A program made the position numbers and the translations under genes. From Mollicutes bacterium (GTDB lineage: Bacteria > Bacillota_I > Bacilli_A > Izemoplasmatales > Izemoplasmataceae), in contig PWKX01000170.1 of assembly GCA_003559585.1 (NCBI GenBank), forward strand, positions 1 through 6,405: 6,405 nucleotides of DNA, written 5' to 3'. Below are positions 5,268 to 6,405 of the stretch, piece by piece. The first letter of the stretch is position 1, and every line of letters begins with the position of its first letter. The notes under the pieces are model-generated. The model had not been told where the DNA came from, ran no database searches, and saw only the letters and a list, made by a program, of their open reading frames with translations.

Positions 5268-6405
5268 ATGACAACATTTTTAATGCTTGCCCTAGCATTT
5301 AGCATCATGGGTATTTTGTATTCAGCGGTATTGTTTTACAAAATCAAGAAAATTAAGAAGGGTAACGCACGTGTTGAAGAAATAAGTGGCTATATTCGTG
5401 AGGGGGCCATGGCGTTTTTATCAAGACAATATAAAATATTAAGTATTTTTGTTTTTGTTTTATTCTTTGTTATTGGTTTTGCAATTAACTTTGAATCAGC
5501 TGGTGCATTTTTACTTGGTGCATTTTTAAGTGGTTTGGCTGGATACCTTGGTATGCGAGGTGCGGTTGCGGCCAACTCAAGAACGGCGACCAGTGCTGAA
5601 CAAAGTGGCATGAACCTCGCCTTAGACATTGCTTTTAGTGGTGGTGCGGTGATGGGGATGGCGGTAGTAGGCCTTGGCCTATTTGGTTTAATTACTTATT
5701 ACTTAATTGGTACCCATCTTTTATCATTAGACATCTCAGCGATGACACAAGTCTTAACAGGTTTTGGGCTTGGGGCTTCATCCATTGCGTTATTCGGCCG
5801 TGTCGGCGGCGGTATTTATACCAAAGCGGCTGATGTTGGGGCCGATTTGGTTGGTAAGATTGAAGCCGGGATTCCTGAAGATGACCCTAGAAATCCTGCG
5901 GTCATTGCCGATAACGTCGGCGATAATGTCGGTGATGTTGCTGGGATGGGGGCTGACTTATTTGAATCATATGTCGGCAGTATCATTGCGGCGATGACAC
6001 TCGGAACGTTTTTAACCGGTGTTAACGGCAACAGTTATCCACTACAAGGCGCTTTATTCCCTATTTTCTTAAGTGCAGTGGGGATCATTGCGGCGATTAT
6101 GGGAACCTGGGTCATTCGAACCAAAGAAGCCGATGAGCCACACAAAGTATTGAAAAAAGGCACCTATATGGCTGGGTTTTTGTTTTTAGTTTTTACAACA
6201 GGATTAACATGGTTTTATGTTGATGCGGGTTATTTTGTTAACTTTGGACCACTCATTGCTATTTTTTCAGGTTTGTTGGTAGGTATTTTAATTGGTTTTA
6301 TCACCGAATTTTATACATCGAGTGATTATCATAAAGTTAAAGAAATTGCTAAGCAAAGTGAAACCGGTCACGCCACCAACATCATTGGCGGCTTAAGCAT
6401 CGGCA
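5268..6405 (+). CDS. hppA: Membrane-bound ion-translocating pyrophosphatase, N-terminal 379 residues (partial, runs off right edge)
   Basis: An integral membrane pump that couples hydrolysis of pyrophosphate to export of H+ or Na+. About half of the usual 650-plus residues is present. The protein begins with a membrane helix (about 3-24), and further hydrophobic segments lie near 55-75, 77-100, 124-148, 160-178, 236-258, 262-284, 299-320 and 326-348. The family signature is complete: GGGIYTKAADVGADLVGKIE (180-199), with Asp189, Asp193, Lys197 and Glu199, then DNVGDNVGD (215-223), whose three aspartates hold the Mg-pyrophosphate. DLFESY (230-235) puts the gate glutamate at 233, as in Na+-pumping and other K+-dependent bacterial enzymes, not one helix turn later as in plant H+ pumps. 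The residues that settle K+ dependence lie beyond the edge. It is divergent from cmk, with its own promoter and a cre-like site. The ATG at 5268 is chosen on ribosome-site spacing. The frame is intact to the edge. Confidence 0.96.
   Translation, partial: MTTFLMLALAFSIMGILYSAVLFYKIKKIKKGNARVEEISGYIREGAMAFLSRQYKILSIFVFVLFFVIGFAINFESAGAFLLGAFLSGLAGYLGMRGAVAANSRTATSAEQSGMNLALDIAFSGGAVMGMAVVGLGLFGLITYYLIGTHLLSLDISAMTQVLTGFGLGASSIALFGRVGGGIYTKAADVGADLVGKIEAGIPEDDPRNPAVIADNVGDNVGDVAGMGADLFESYVGSIIAAMTLGTFLTGVNGNSYPLQGALFPIFLSAVGIIAAIMGTWVIRTKEADEPHKVLKKGTYMAGFLFLVFTTGLTWFYVDAGYFVNFGPLIAIFSGLLVGILIGFITEFYTSSDYHKVKEIAKQSETGHATNIIGGLSIG

Noticed and set aside
5390..6031. Minus- and plus-strand open frames of 71-79 codons inside hppA
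   Set aside because: They overlap the intact, strongly conserved pyrophosphatase frame and show only composition-driven sequence.
1..6405. CRISPR array, insertion sequence, tRNA or rRNA, phage or defence genes
   Set aside because: No spaced direct repeats, transposase motifs, terminal inverted repeats or structured RNA signatures were seen; nearly all the window is accounted for by conserved housekeeping genes.

Overview
The window is a piece of a low-GC Gram-positive-type chromosome. Five complete housekeeping genes lie on the minus strand: cmk, an S1-domain (rpsA-like) gene, der, gpsA and a HU gene, read right to left. A truncated minus-strand ankyrin-like gene runs off the left edge. A divergent plus-strand gene for a membrane-bound, ion-pumping pyrophosphatase (hppA) runs off the right edge. 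The order cmk, S1 protein, der, gpsA, HU is the one known from Bacillus and relatives. Every tryptophan codon I checked is TGG, no reading frame contains an in-frame TGA, and all five visible stop codons are TAA, so the standard code fits. With the AT-rich base use and short intergenic gaps, this suggests a Firmicute or a deep-branching mollicute such as an Acholeplasma or Izemoplasma relative. That placement is an inference.

Layout from the left: 1-218 is the 5' part of an ankyrin-like gene. 252-286 is a strong hairpin that ends HU transcription. 298-570 is HU, with its own promoter at about 609-637. 659-682 is the terminator of the cmk-to-gpsA operon. 681-1685 is gpsA, 1686-2993 der, 3032-4402 the S1 protein and 4392-5057 cmk, preceded by an extended -10 promoter at 5085-5090. 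The 210-base divergent spacer 5058-5267 holds that promoter and, on the other strand, the hppA promoter with a CcpA-type cre-like operator between its -35 and -10 boxes. hppA starts at 5268.

The minus-strand operon joins nucleotide supply (Cmk), translation (S1 protein), ribosome assembly (Der) and phospholipid precursor synthesis (GpsA), with tight or overlapping gene junctions. HU is a separate, strongly initiated unit. hppA would use pyrophosphate released by biosynthesis to pump Na+ or H+, and its promoter looks sugar-responsive. No wholly new system is evident. The points most worth a second look are the cre-like site in the hppA promoter, the five-domain S1 protein, the ion-gate residue arrangement in HppA, and the ankyrin gene that sits behind a terminator with no visible promoter.
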